A stretch of DNA of 9,626 nucleotides from Streptomyces speibonae (GCA_000715605.1 KL568558.1:34758-44383), one strand, 5' to 3'; shown: positions 1 through 7,521, counted from the stretch's first letter. Program-made: numbers and translations. The notes: generated from the sequence alone by a model not told the origin.

Positions 1-747
1 TCCTTCATGACCTTCCTGATCGCGGTCCCGACCGGTGTGAAGTTCTTCAACTGGATCGGCACCATGTGGAAGGGCAGTCTCTCCTTCGAGACACCGATGC
101 TGTGGACGCTGGGCTTCCTGGTCACCTTCACCTTCGGTGGTCTGACCGGCGTCATCCTGGCCTCGCCGCCGCTGGACTTCCACGTCTCCGACTCCTACTT
201 CGTGGTGGCCCACTTCCACTACGTGGTGTTCGGCACCGTGGTGTTCGCGATGTTCGCCGGCTTCCACTTCTGGTGGCCGAAGTTCACCGGCAAGATGCTC
301 GACGAGCGGCTCGGCAAGATCACCTTCTGGACGCTGTTCATCGGCTTCCACGGCACCTTCCTCGTCCAGCACTGGCTGGGTGTCGAGGGCATGCCGCGCC
401 GGTACGCCGACTACCTGGCGGCCGACGGCTTCACCGCCCTGAACACGGTGTCCACGATCGCCTCGTTCCTGCTCGGCCTGTCGCTGCTGCCGTTCTTCTA
501 CAACGTCTGGAAGACCGCCAAGTACGGCAAGCCGGTCGGCGTCGACGACCCGTGGGGCTACGGCCGCTCCCTGGAGTGGGCGACCTCCAGCCCGCCGCCC
601 CGGCACAACTTCATCACCCTGCCGCGCATCCGCAGCGAATCGCCGGCGTTCGACCTGCACCACCCGGAGATCGCCGCGCTCGACGAGCTCGAGAACGTCG
701 GTCACGGTGAGAAGGCCCTCTCCGGCGGCAAGGAGGCCGGCAAGTGA
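1..747 (+). CDS. ctaD: Cytochrome c oxidase subunit I, aa3 type (5'-truncated)
   Basis: This is the C-terminal 248 residues of the catalytic subunit of aa3-type cytochrome c oxidase, a membrane protein that reduces O2 to water and pumps protons. The frame is open from base 1, so the gene begins upstream of the window. Residues 9-16 (AVPTGVKF) carry the K-channel lysine (K14). The motif VAHFHYV (69-75) holds H71, the heme a3 ligand, and H73, a heme a ligand. S63-D64 lies where mitochondrial enzymes have the His-Asp pair near the Mg site, so that His is replaced here. Several membrane helices follow, then a soluble tail with [23 protein letters not shown], which is typical of actinobacterial CtaD. 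The stop overlaps the ctaF start. Identification is secure; only the N-terminal part is missing. Confidence 0.97.
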   Translation, partial: SFMTFLIAVPTGVKFFNWIGTMWKGSLSFETPMLWTLGFLVTFTFGGLTGVILASPPLDFHVSDSYFVVAHFHYVVFGTVVFAMFAGFHFWWPKFTGKMLDERLGKITFWTLFIGFHGTFLVQHWLGVEGMPRRYADYLAADGFTALNTVSTIASFLLGLSLLPFFYNVWKTAKYGKPVGVDDPWGYGRSLEWATSSPPPRHNFITLPRIRSESPAFDLHHPEIAALDELENVGHGEKALSGGKEAGK

Positions 748-1142
748 AGATCCAGGGCAAGATGTTCATGTGGCTGAGCCTCTTCTTCCTGCTCGTGGCC
801 GCGGTCTACGGCGTATGGTCGAAGGAGCCGGTCGGCACCACCGCCCTCTTCCTGGCGTTCGGTCTGAGCATCATGATCGGCTTCTACCTGGGCTTCACCG
901 CCCGGCGGGTCGACGTGGGCGCGCAGGACAACAAGGAAGCGGACGTCGCGGACGACGCCGGCGAGGTCGGGTTCTTCAGCCCGCACAGCTGGCAGCCGCT
1001 GTTCCTCGGCCTGGGCGCCGCCCTGGCCTTCATGGGCGTCGCGATCGGCTGGTGGCTGATGTACTTCTCGGCCCCGCTGCTCCTGCTGGGCATCTGGGGC
1101 TGGGTCTTCGAGTACTACCACGGTGAGAACCGCACCCAGTAG
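744..1142 (+). CDS. ctaF: Cytochrome c oxidase subunit IV, actinobacterial type
   Basis: This 132-residue membrane protein is the small accessory subunit IV found in actinobacterial aa3 oxidases. The GTG start overlaps the ctaD stop (GTGA), and a strong ribosome binding site, AAGGAGG at 730-736, lies 7 nt upstream inside ctaD. That supports this start and translational coupling. Hydrophobic segments at about residues 8-25 and 33-52 form a first helix pair. A charged loop rich in Asp and Glu (about 57-75) follows, then a second pair at about 88-106 and 109-122. The protein ends in a short polar tail. The motifs WSKEPVGT and [11 protein letters not shown] are familiar from the family. It has no redox cofactor ligands and probably stabilises the oxidase. 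A strong terminator follows 18 nt later, so ctaF ends its operon. Confidence 0.95.
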   Translation: MKIQGKMFMWLSLFFLLVAAVYGVWSKEPVGTTALFLAFGLSIMIGFYLGFTARRVDVGAQDNKEADVADDAGEVGFFSPHSWQPLFLGLGAALAFMGVAIGWWLMYFSAPLLLLGIWGWVFEYYHGENRTQ

Positions 1143-1160
1143 CACGCCGCACGGCACTCA

Positions 1161-1204
1161 GGGGCCCGGACACTCCGTCAGGAGCGTCCGGGCCCCCGCT
1201 TTTC
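1161..1204 (+). terminator. Rho-independent terminator after ctaF
   Basis: An 11-bp perfect GC-rich stem (1161-1171 with 1186-1196) is followed by one A/C mismatch and a further 4-bp stem (1173-1176 with 1181-1184) around a GTCA loop. A run of four T lies at 1200-1204 after a short GC spacer. It starts 18 nt after the ctaF stop, so it separates the ctaD-ctaF operon from the L,D-transpeptidase gene. Confidence 0.92.
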
Positions 1205-1259
1205 CCCCGGGTCCTCACCCGTTCGGGCCGTCCAGTGAGCCAAGCCCCGCGCCGCTTCC

Positions 1260-1271
1260 TAGCGTGAGGCC
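1260..1271 (+). promoter_or_regulatory. -10 element for a leaderless L,D-transpeptidase mRNA
   Basis: TAGCGT at 1260-1265 fits the actinobacterial -10 pattern TANNNT. Exactly 6 nt separate it from the ATG at 1272, the distance expected if transcription starts on the A of the start codon. The only purine-rich stretch, GAGG at 1266-1269, is 2 nt from the ATG and too close to be a good ribosome binding site. I see no convincing -35 box. A leaderless transcript is inferred. Confidence 0.5.
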
Positions 1272-2552
1272 ATGAGACACACCACGTCCCCCCGTGCCAC
1301 GGGCGCCCGCCGGATCCGCCTCGCCGGCCGCGCCCTCCTGGTGATCGCCCTCGGCGGCGCGGGCGTCACCGGCTGCTCCTCCGACGGCGATCCGCTGTCC
1401 GCCGAGCCGTACGACGCGGCGGACCAGATCTCCTTCAGCGTGTCCGCCGACGGGGGCAAGCCCGCCGACCCCGACAAGCCCCTGGAGATCGTCGCCGAGG
1501 ACTCCGACGGGCGGATCACGGACGTCACCGCCGTGGACGCCACAGGACGCCACCTGGCGGGCGAACTGGCCGCCGACGGCAGCAGGTGGCACAGCACCAC
1601 CCCGCTGGCCGCCGGCGCCCAGTACACGGTCCGGGTGAGCACCGAGGACGAGGACGGCGCCCCCGGCCGCAAGGTCATCACCTTCACCACCGGCCGGCCC
1701 GCCGCCGCCAAGAAGCTGGCCGTCACCTTCGGGCCCGAGGCGGGGACGTACGGCGTCGGCCAGCCCGTCACCGCCGAACTGAACGAACCCGTCAAGGACC
1801 CGGCCCAGCGCGCCGTCGTGGAACGCGCCCTCAAGGTCACCTCCACGCCCGCCGTGACCGGCACCTGGCACTGGGTCGACGACAAGAAGCTGCACTACCG
1901 GCCCAAGGACTACTGGCCCGCCCACGCCACCATCGAGGTCCGCAGCGATCTGGAGGGCATCAAGGTCGGCGACCGGCTCCGGGGCGGCACCGCCAAGCCG
2001 CTGACGCTCCGCACCGGTGACCGGGTCATAGCCCTCACCGACGCCGCCGCGCACCAGCTGACGCTCTTCAAGAACGGCGAGGAGATCAAGAAGGTCCCGG
2101 TCACCACCGGCAAGCCCGGCTTCGAGACCCGCAACGGCGTCAAGGTGGTGCTCGCCAAGGAACCCTTCGTACGCATGCGCAGCAGCACCGTCGGCATCGC
2201 CGAGGGCTCGGCGGAGTCGTACGACCTGGACGTCCGCTTCGCCACCCGGGTGACCTGGAGCGGCGAGTACGTGCACGCCGCCCCGTGGTCCGTCGGCTCC
2301 CAGGGCTACGCCAACGTCAGCCACGGCTGCGTCGGCATGAGCACCGCCAACGCCGAGTGGTTCTTCGACACCGTCCGCCAGGGCGACATCGTCGAGGTGG
2401 TCAACTCGGCCGGCGACACGATGGAACCCTTCGGCAACGGCTTCGGCGACTGGAACCTCGACTGGCCCAAGTGGCAAGCGGGCAGCGCCCTCACCACCAA
2501 CAAGACCCCGGGCACGGCCGACCGGGCCCGCCTGAGGCCGCAAACCGTTTAG
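1272..2552 (+). CDS. Lipoprotein L,D-transpeptidase (Ig-like domains plus YkuD)
   Basis: This 426-residue protein is predicted to form 3-3 cross-links between peptidoglycan stem peptides outside the membrane. An Arg-rich N-terminus and hydrophobic core (about 13-34) end in a lipobox, GVTGC, with C35 as the lipidated residue. Two Ig-like domains follow, at about 50-140 and 148-248; the GVGQPVTAELNEPV segment is characteristic of the LdtMt2-type arrangement. The YkuD catalytic domain spans about 250-400. Its active site is visible as H335 (YVHAAPW) and SHGC with H351 and C353, the nucleophile. A short Trp-containing tail (DWNLDWPKWQ) ends the protein. The gene stands alone, after the ctaF terminator and convergent with the receiver-like gene. 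Family and active site are clear; the precise paralogue is not, so no gene symbol is given. Confidence 0.93.
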   Translation: MRHTTSPRATGARRIRLAGRALLVIALGGAGVTGCSSDGDPLSAEPYDAADQISFSVSADGGKPADPDKPLEIVAEDSDGRITDVTAVDATGRHLAGELAADGSRWHSTTPLAAGAQYTVRVSTEDEDGAPGRKVITFTTGRPAAAKKLAVTFGPEAGTYGVGQPVTAELNEPVKDPAQRAVVERALKVTSTPAVTGTWHWVDDKKLHYRPKDYWPAHATIEVRSDLEGIKVGDRLRGGTAKPLTLRTGDRVIALTDAAAHQLTLFKNGEEIKKVPVTTGKPGFETRNGVKVVLAKEPFVRMRSSTVGIAEGSAESYDLDVRFATRVTWSGEYVHAAPWSVGSQGYANVSHGCVGMSTANAEWFFDTVRQGDIVEVVNSAGDTMEPFGNGFGDWNLDWPKWQAGSALTTNKTPGTADRARLRPQTV

Positions 2553-2560
2553 GACGCCTC

Positions 2561-2604
2561 GGGGGCAGCCCCTCAGGGGCGCGGGCCGTATCGACGAACC
2601 GAGC
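2561..2604. repeat. Fragment resembling a dispersed Streptomyces intergenic repeat, with hairpin
   Basis: The gap between the convergent transpeptidase and receiver genes holds a GCCCC-TCA-GGGGC hairpin (2568-2580), followed by GCGGGCCGTATCGACGAACC. From memory, Streptomyces genomes carry many intergenic copies of a motif built around CCCCTCAGGGGCGCGGG followed by GTATCGA-like sequence, and this looks like a shortened, diverged copy. It has no T tract but could still help end transcription from both sides. Identity as a repeat is from recall and was not searched. Confidence 0.45.
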
Positions 2605-2606
2605 TC

Positions 2607-3008
2607 CTAGGCGCTCTGCAACCGCTTCTCCCGCAGCAGGGACGCCAACGCCGACGCGAACTCCACCGGCTCGACCGGCAAGGTCACCGCCGCCTCCGCC
2701 CGGCTCCACGTCGCCAGCCACGCATCCTGCGGACGCCCGATCAGCAACAGCACCGGCGGCGCGTTGAACACCTCGTCCTTGATCTGCCGGCACAGCCCCA
2801 TGCCCCCCATCGGCACGGCCTCGCCGTCCAGCACGCACACGTCGATGCCGCCCTGCTCCAGCTCCGTGAGGACGGCCGCGTGCGTGGCGCACTCCACGAA
2901 CTCCACTACGGGCACGTCCGGGGCCGGCCGCCGCCCGGTGGCGAGGCGCACCTGCTCCCGGGTGTTGGCGTCGTCGCTGTAGACCAGCACCGTGGCGGTC
3001 GCCTGCAT
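2607..3008 (-). CDS. Small receiver-like (atypical response regulator) protein
   Basis: This 133-residue stand-alone protein has the pattern of a response-regulator receiver domain and no output domain. The start is set by GGAGGA 4 nt upstream of ATG ([13 protein letters not shown]); an upstream in-frame ATG would add 27 unlikely residues. The first strand ends in acidic D12-D13. The third ends in D61 ([23 protein letters not shown]), the expected phosphoacceptor, followed by the PMGGM turn. The conserved Thr/Ser after strand four is replaced (LLLIGRP, around G91). The conserved Lys of strand five is also missing (TLPVEP, L110 in place of the usual K). It may therefore signal without normal phosphorylation. 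No histidine kinase is in the window. It lies between the two oxidase clusters and is divergent from ctaE; its partner is unknown. Confidence 0.75.
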   Translation of the reverse strand: MQATATVLVYSDDANTREQVRLATGRRPAPDVPVVEFVECATHAAVLTELEQGGIDVCVLDGEAVPMGGMGLCRQIKDEVFNAPPVLLLIGRPQDAWLATWSRAEAAVTLPVEPVEFASALASLLREKRLQSA

Positions 3009-3072
3009 TGTTCCTCCACGCGTCAGAAAGAGGGCACGGCTCTGTCGGGAACTTCGGGTACCGATGGCGCGG

Positions 3073-3099
3073 ATGCTACCCCCTCCCACCGCTTGTCAA
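3073..3099 (-). promoter_or_regulatory. Promoter of the receiver-like gene
   Basis: On the minus strand TTGACA (3094-3099) and TAGCAT (3073-3078) match the -35 and -10 of the main vegetative sigma factor. The spacer is 15 nt, shorter than the usual 17. The predicted start near 3066 gives a 5' leader of about 58 nt. Confidence 0.5.
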
Positions 3100-3139
3100 C
3101 ACTGGTTCGGACACCTCTTCGACAGGGGGCGCCGAGTGC

Positions 3140-3158
3140 CCCGGATGGGCCATCCGGG
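3140..3158. promoter_or_regulatory. 19-nt palindrome upstream of ctaE (possible operator)
   Basis: CCCGGATGG at 3140-3148 is the exact reverse complement of CCATCCGGG at 3150-3158, leaving one central base. It lies 65 to 85 bp before the putative ctaE -10 and about 75 bp upstream of the minus-strand start site. The position suits a dimeric regulator acting on either gene. I do not recognise the motif as a known site such as Rex. Confidence 0.4.
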
Positions 3159-3222
3159 CAGTCCAGGAGGGGGGAACACACCGAACGGCACCCCCGGGAG
3201 TGAGGGCGGGATAAGCGACCGA

Positions 3223-3234
3223 CATAATGTCGGC
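3223..3234 (+). promoter_or_regulatory. -10 element for a leaderless ctaE mRNA
   Basis: CATAAT (3223-3228), or the overlapping TAATGT (3225-3230), resembles a -10 hexamer. It ends 6 or 4 nt before the GTG at 3235, so transcription would begin on the start codon. No ribosome binding site lies 5-10 nt upstream of that GTG, and no clear -35 is visible. Confidence 0.5.
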
Positions 3235-3846
3235 GTGGCGACAGCAACGACAGTAGACACCGGGCACGCGCACCCGTCGGTCAACCGACCGAACCTCACC
3301 AGCGTCGGAACCATCATCTGGCTGAGTTCCGAGCTGATGTTCTTCGCGGCCCTCTTCGCGATGTACTTCACCCTGCGATCGGTGACCGGACCCGACTTCT
3401 GGTCGGAGAAGGCCGACCTGCTGAACTTCCCGTTCGCGGCGACGAACACCACGATCCTGGTGCTCTCCTCGCTCACCTGCCAGCTCGGCGTCTTCGCCGC
3501 CGAGCGCGGTGACGTGAAGAAGCTCCGGATGTGGTTCATCGTCACCTTCATCATGGGCGCGGTGTTCATCGGCGGCCAGATCTTCGAGTACACGGAGCTG
3601 GTCAAGCACGAGGGCCTGTCCCTCTCCTCCGATGCGTACGGCTCGGCCTTCTACCTGACCACCGGCTTCCACGGGCTGCACGTGACGGGCGGTCTCTTTG
3701 CCTTCCTGCTGGTCCTGGGCCGGACCTACGCGGCCCGGAGGTTCACGCACGACCAGGCGACGGCGGCCATCGTCGTGTCCTACTACTGGCACTTCGTCGA
3801 TGTCGTCTGGATCGGCCTCTTCGCCACGATCTACATGATCAAGTAG
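3235..3846 (+). CDS. ctaE: Cytochrome c oxidase subunit III, aa3 type
   Basis: This 203-residue membrane protein is subunit III of the aa3 oxidase. It binds lipid next to subunit I and supports stable proton uptake. The frame is open for about 240 bases upstream, but recognisable homology begins at [21 protein letters not shown], so GTG 3235 is chosen; it has no ribosome binding site and may be leaderless. Five helices are visible: about 20-40 ([16 protein letters not shown], with a conserved Glu), 60-80, 98-118, 142-163 ([19 protein letters not shown]) and 178-202 ([18 protein letters not shown]). That is the short five-helix form common in bacteria. No terminator separates it from qcrC, so ctaE-qcrCAB is probably one operon, distinct from ctaD-ctaF. 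Confidence 0.94.
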   Translation: MATATTVDTGHAHPSVNRPNLTSVGTIIWLSSELMFFAALFAMYFTLRSVTGPDFWSEKADLLNFPFAATNTTILVLSSLTCQLGVFAAERGDVKKLRMWFIVTFIMGAVFIGGQIFEYTELVKHEGLSLSSDAYGSAFYLTTGFHGLHVTGGLFAFLLVLGRTYAARRFTHDQATAAIVVSYYWHFVDVVWIGLFATIYMIK

Positions 3847-3863
3847 CGGGACCGCATCCGCGC

Positions 3864-3879
3864 GCGCTGGAAGCAGCGC
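3864..3879 (+). other. Small intergenic hairpin between ctaE and qcrC
   Basis: GCGCTG and CAGCGC pair around a GAAG loop, 17 nt after the ctaE stop. There is no T tract, so it is unlikely to terminate fully. It could tune the ratio of ctaE to qcrC message or protect an mRNA end. The rest of the 80-nt gap shows nothing recognisable. Confidence 0.3.
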
Positions 3880-3926
3880 ACCAACCAGAAGCATCGACGC
3901 AGAAGATCCTGACACCGGGGTAATCC

Positions 3927-4739
3927 GTGAAAAAGCTCTCCGCACGACGACGCCACCCGCTGGCGGCGCTCGTCGTCCTACTCCTCGCTCTGGCATGTAC
4001 CGGGGGGCTCTACGCCGTGTTCGCACCCGCGGACAAGGCGCAGGCCGAGGAAACCGCCCAGTCCCTGACCGTCGAGGAGGGCAAGAAGCTCTACGCGGTC
4101 GGCTGCGCCAGCTGCCACGGCACCGGCGGTCAGGGCACCTCCGACGGTCCGAGCCTGGTGGGCGTGGGCGCCGCCGCGGTCGACTTCCAGGTGAGCACCG
4201 GCCGTATGCCGGCCGCCACCTCGCAGTCCGCGCAGGTCCCGGCGAAGCCGGCCGTCTACACCCAGGCCGAGATCGACCAGCTGGCGGCGTACATCGCCTC
4301 CCTGGGCGCCGGCCCGGCCGTCCCCACCGAGGAGCAGTACGGCCCCGAGGGCGCCGACGCCGCCAAGGGCGGCGAGCTGTTCCGCAACAACTGCGCGCAG
4401 TGCCACAACTTCACCGGCAAGGGCGGTGCGCTCACGCACGGCAAGTACGCCCCGAGCCTCGAGGACGTCGCGCCGAAGCACATCTACGAGGCCATGCTCA
4501 CCGGCCCGCAGAACATGCCCTCCTTCCCGGACAGCACGCTGTCGGAGCAGAACAAGAAGGACATCATCGCGTACCTGCACGCGGTCAACAGCGATGAGTC
4601 CGAGAGCCCCGGCGGCCTCTCCCTCGGCGGGCTCGGCCCCGTCTCGGAGGGTCTGTTCGCGTGGGTCTTCGGACTGGGCGCGCTGATCGCGGTCGCCGTC
4701 TGGGTCGCCGCTCGGACCGCAAAGGCCAAGAAGTCATGA
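3927..4739 (+). CDS. qcrC: Diheme cytochrome c subunit of the cytochrome bcc complex
   Basis: This 270-residue membrane-anchored diheme cytochrome cc carries electrons from the Rieske protein to the aa3 oxidase, replacing a soluble cytochrome c. Basic residues and a hydrophobic segment (about 11-33) form an N-terminal anchor or signal. Two cytochrome c domains follow. The first has CASCH (60-64) with probable axial Met M94 (GRMPA). The second has CAQCH (156-160) with probable M197 (QNMPSF). A C-terminal helix (about 241-262) anchors the protein, followed by a lysine-rich cytoplasmic end. The GTG start is 80 nt after ctaE with only a weak ribosome binding site (GGGGT region, 3917-3921). Its stop overlaps the qcrA start. 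The two-heme arrangement matches the actinobacterial family. Confidence 0.96.
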   Translation: MKKLSARRRHPLAALVVLLLALACTGGLYAVFAPADKAQAEETAQSLTVEEGKKLYAVGCASCHGTGGQGTSDGPSLVGVGAAAVDFQVSTGRMPAATSQSAQVPAKPAVYTQAEIDQLAAYIASLGAGPAVPTEEQYGPEGADAAKGGELFRNNCAQCHNFTGKGGALTHGKYAPSLEDVAPKHIYEAMLTGPQNMPSFPDSTLSEQNKKDIIAYLHAVNSDESESPGGLSLGGLGPVSEGLFAWVFGLGALIAVAVWVAARTAKAKKS

Positions 4740-5794
4740 GTACCCAAGACATTCCCGAAGAGAACCTGCCCGCAGCGCAGGACACCGCCCTCGGCGCCGT
4801 AGAGGCGGCGGACGAGAAGAACCCGTTCGCCGACCCGGGCCTGCCGCCGCACGAGCCCCGCGTGCAGGACATCGACGAGCGGGCCGCCAAGCGGTCCGAG
4901 CGCACGGTCGCCCTGCTGTTCACGCTGTCGATGCTGGCCACCGTCGGCTTCATCGCCGCGTACGTGACGATCCCGGTCGACGAGTCGGTCTTCATCTGGC
5001 CCATCGGCCACATCAGCGCGCTGAACTTCGCGCTGGGCATGACCCTCGGCGTCGCCCTGTTCGCCATCGGCGCCGGCGCGGTCCACTGGGCGCGCACGCT
5101 GATGTCGGACCACGAGCTCGCCGACGAGCGTCACCCGATCGAGGCCTCCCCCTCGGTCAAGGCGAAGGTCATGGACGACTTCCGCCAGGGTGCCAAGGAG
5201 TCCGCGCTCGGCCGCCGCAAGCTGATCCGCAACACGATGTTCGGCGCGCTCGCCCTGTTCCCGCTCTCCGGCGTGGTGCTGCTGCGTGACCTCGGGCCGC
5301 TGCCCGGCACCAAGCTGCGCCACACCCTGTGGTCCAAGGGCAAGCTGCTCGTCAACATGAACACCAACGAGCCGCTGCGGCCGTCGGACCTCATCGTGGG
5401 CTCCCTGACCTTCGCCAAGCCCGAGGGCCTGGAGGAGCACGACCACGGCTTCCAGACCGAGATCGCCAAGGCCGCACTGATGCTGGTCCGCATCCAGCCG
5501 GACGACATCAAGGACAAGCGGGCGCTCGAGTGGTCCCACGAGGGCATCCTCGCGTACTCGAAGATCTGCACCCACGTCGGTTGCCCGATCTCCCTGTACG
5601 AGCAGCAGACGCATCACGCGCTGTGCCCCTGTCACCAGTCCACCTTCGACCTCGCCGACGGTGCCCGGGTCATCTTCGGTCCCGCCGGTCACGCCCTGCC
5701 GCAGCTGCGCATCGGCGTGAACGACGAGGGCTACCTCGAAGCGCTCGGCGACTTCGACGAGCCCGTCGGTCCTGCCTTCTGGGAGCGCGGATGA
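4736..5794 (+). CDS. qcrA: Rieske iron-sulfur subunit of the cytochrome bcc complex
   Basis: This 352-residue Rieske protein takes an electron from quinol bound to QcrB and passes it to QcrC. The ATG at 4736 overlaps the qcrC stop as ATGA; an in-frame ATG 75 nt upstream lies inside qcrC and was rejected. The N-terminal 50 residues are charged and probably cytoplasmic. Three helices follow, at about 57-79, 92-117 and 165-184, as in actinobacterial QcrA but unlike the single helix of mitochondrial proteins. The [2Fe-2S] domain shows CTHVGC (278-283) and CPCHQS (297-302). C278, H280, C297 and H300 are the cluster ligands; C283 and C299 form the family disulfide. Downstream GPAGHALPQL is the conserved Pro loop. 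The stop overlaps the qcrB start. Confidence 0.97.
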   Translation: MSTQDIPEENLPAAQDTALGAVEAADEKNPFADPGLPPHEPRVQDIDERAAKRSERTVALLFTLSMLATVGFIAAYVTIPVDESVFIWPIGHISALNFALGMTLGVALFAIGAGAVHWARTLMSDHELADERHPIEASPSVKAKVMDDFRQGAKESALGRRKLIRNTMFGALALFPLSGVVLLRDLGPLPGTKLRHTLWSKGKLLVNMNTNEPLRPSDLIVGSLTFAKPEGLEEHDHGFQTEIAKAALMLVRIQPDDIKDKRALEWSHEGILAYSKICTHVGCPISLYEQQTHHALCPCHQSTFDLADGARVIFGPAGHALPQLRIGVNDEGYLEALGDFDEPVGPAFWERG

Positions 5795-7428
5795 GTACCA
5801 CAACGACCCCCGAGTCCCGCTCGCGCGGGAAGGCACCGGCCGGCGAAAAGGTCGCCGACTGGGCTGACGGCCGGCTGGGGATCTACTCCCTGGCCAAGGC
5901 CAACATGCGGAAGATCTTCCCCGACCACTGGTCGTTCATGCTGGGCGAGGTCTGCCTCTACAGCTTCCTCATCATCATCCTCACGGGTGTGTACCTGACG
6001 CTGTTCTTCCACCCGTCGATGAACGAGGTGGAGTACCACGGCAGCTACGTGCCGCTGCAGGGCCAGCTGATGAGTGAGGCCTTCAAGTCGACGCTGGACA
6101 TCAGCTTCGACGTCCGTGGCGGTCTGCTCATCCGGCAGATCCACCACTGGGCGGCCCTGGTCTTCCTGGCCGGCATGTTCGTGCACATGATGCGCGTGTT
6201 CTTCACCGGCGCGTTCCGCAAGCCGCGTGAGATCAACTGGCTGTTCGGCTTCCTGCTGTTCGTCCTGGGCATGTTCACCGGTTTCACCGGTTACTCGCTC
6301 CCGGACGACCTGCTCTCCGGCACCGGTATCCGCTTCATGGAGGGCGCGATCCTGTCCGTGCCGATCGTCGGCACGTACATCTCGTTCTTCCTCTTCGGCG
6401 GCGAGTTCCCCGGCGACGACTTCGTGGCCCGGTTCTTCTCGATCCACGTCCTGCTGCTGCCGGGCATCATGCTCGGCCTCGTGGTGGCGCACCTGATCCT
6501 GGTCTTCTACCACAAGCACACGCAGTTCGCGGGCCCCGGCAAGACCAACAAGAACGTCGTCGGCATGCCGCTGCTCCCGGTGTACATGGCCAAGGCCGGA
6601 GGCTTCTTCTTCCTGGTCTTCGGTGTGCTGGCGGCCGTCTCGGCGATCGCCACGATCAACCCGGTCTGGAACATCGGCCCCTACCGGCCCGACATGGTCT
6701 CCACCGGCGCCCAGCCGGACTGGTACATGGGCTTCTCCGAGGGCCTGATCCGTGTCATGCCGGGCTGGGAGATCAACTTCTGGGGTCACACGCTCGTCCT
6801 GGGTGTGTTCATCCCGCTGATGATCTTCCCGCTGGTCCTGGTCGCCATCGCGGTGTACCCGTTCATCGAGTCCTGGATCACCGGCGACAAGCGCGAGCAC
6901 CACATCCTGGACCGCCCGCGCAACGCCCCGACCCGCACCGCCTTCGGCGTCGCCTGGATCACGCTGTACTTCGTGCTCCTGGTCGGTGGTGGCAACGACA
7001 TCTGGGCCACCCACTTCAACCTGTCGATCAACGCCATCACCTGGTTCGTCCGGGTCGCGTTCTTCGTGGCGCCGGTCCTGGCGTTCGTGGTCACCAAGCG
7101 GATCTGCCTCGGCCTGCAGCGCCGGGACAAGGAGAAGGTGCTGCACGGCCGCGAGTCGGGCATCATCAAGCGCCTGCCGCACGGCGAGTTCATCGAGGTG
7201 CACGAGCCGCTCAGCCAGGAGCAGCTGTACACCCTCACCGCGCACGAGCAGCCCCAGCCGCTCGAGCTCGGCCCGGAGGTCGACGAGAACGGCGTCCGGC
7301 GCAAGGTGAAGATGACCGAGAAGCTGCGCGCCAAGCTCAGCAAGGGGTACTACGGCCCGGAGTCGCAGATCGCGAAGCCGACCGTCGAGGAGTACAAGGA
7401 GATCACGAGCGGCCACGGCCACCACTGA
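5791..7428 (+). CDS. qcrB: Cytochrome b subunit of the cytochrome bcc complex
   Basis: This 545-residue cytochrome b oxidises menaquinol and reduces quinone at its two quinone sites. ATG 5791 overlaps the qcrA stop as ATGA. The first heme pair is H118 and H132 (QIHHWAALVFLAGMFVHMMR, 14 apart). The second is H219 and H234 (SIHVLLLP to VVAHLIL, 15 apart, a b6-like spacing). The quinol-site PEWY motif appears as PDWY (309-312), the usual actinobacterial form. About eight helices run between residues 50 and 440, followed by a hydrophilic tail of about 105 residues with a His-rich end (GHGHH), longer than mitochondrial cytochrome b. Actinobacterial QcrB is the target of Q203-type inhibitors. A perfect hairpin closes the operon 32 nt later. 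Confidence 0.97.
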   Translation: MSTTTTPESRSRGKAPAGEKVADWADGRLGIYSLAKANMRKIFPDHWSFMLGEVCLYSFLIIILTGVYLTLFFHPSMNEVEYHGSYVPLQGQLMSEAFKSTLDISFDVRGGLLIRQIHHWAALVFLAGMFVHMMRVFFTGAFRKPREINWLFGFLLFVLGMFTGFTGYSLPDDLLSGTGIRFMEGAILSVPIVGTYISFFLFGGEFPGDDFVARFFSIHVLLLPGIMLGLVVAHLILVFYHKHTQFAGPGKTNKNVVGMPLLPVYMAKAGGFFFLVFGVLAAVSAIATINPVWNIGPYRPDMVSTGAQPDWYMGFSEGLIRVMPGWEINFWGHTLVLGVFIPLMIFPLVLVAIAVYPFIESWITGDKREHHILDRPRNAPTRTAFGVAWITLYFVLLVGGGNDIWATHFNLSINAITWFVRVAFFVAPVLAFVVTKRICLGLQRRDKEKVLHGRESGIIKRLPHGEFIEVHEPLSQEQLYTLTAHEQPQPLELGPEVDENGVRRKVKMTEKLRAKLSKGYYGPESQIAKPTVEEYKEITSGHGHH

Positions 7429-7460
7429 TCGCCCGCAGCACCTCACCCCAGTCGCCACAC

Positions 7461-7509
7461 GACGGCGAAGGGCCCCCGTCCGTTCTTCGGACGGGGGCCC
7501 TTCGCCGTC
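7461..7509 (+). terminator. Hairpin terminator after qcrB
   Basis: A perfect 22-bp stem (7461-7482 with 7488-7509) encloses a TTCTT loop. It starts 32 nt after the qcrB stop. There is no T tract, which is common for strong hairpin terminators in Streptomyces. Its symmetry means it would fold on either strand. Confidence 0.88.
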
Positions 7510-7521
7510 CCCGGAGCTGGA

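Noticed and set aside
3009..3089. 27-residue N-terminal extension of the receiver-like protein
   Set aside because: The ATG at 3008 has an excellent GGAGGA site, and the upstream start would lie at or before the predicted promoter -10.
2992..3234. Longer N-terminus for CtaE from an upstream in-frame ATG at 2992
   Set aside because: The extra 81 residues show no homology, run through the divergent promoter region and overlap the receiver gene start. Recognisable CtaE sequence begins at 3235.
3227..3256. Nine-residue ORF (ATG TCG GCG ... TAG) overlapping the ctaE start
   Set aside because: It has no ribosome binding site, and the ATG falls within the probable -10 element, so it would lie upstream of the transcript start.
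4661..4735. 25-residue N-terminal extension of QcrA
   Set aside because: The extension lies inside qcrC. The ATGA overlap at 4736 is the standard coupled start and gives the usual N-terminus.
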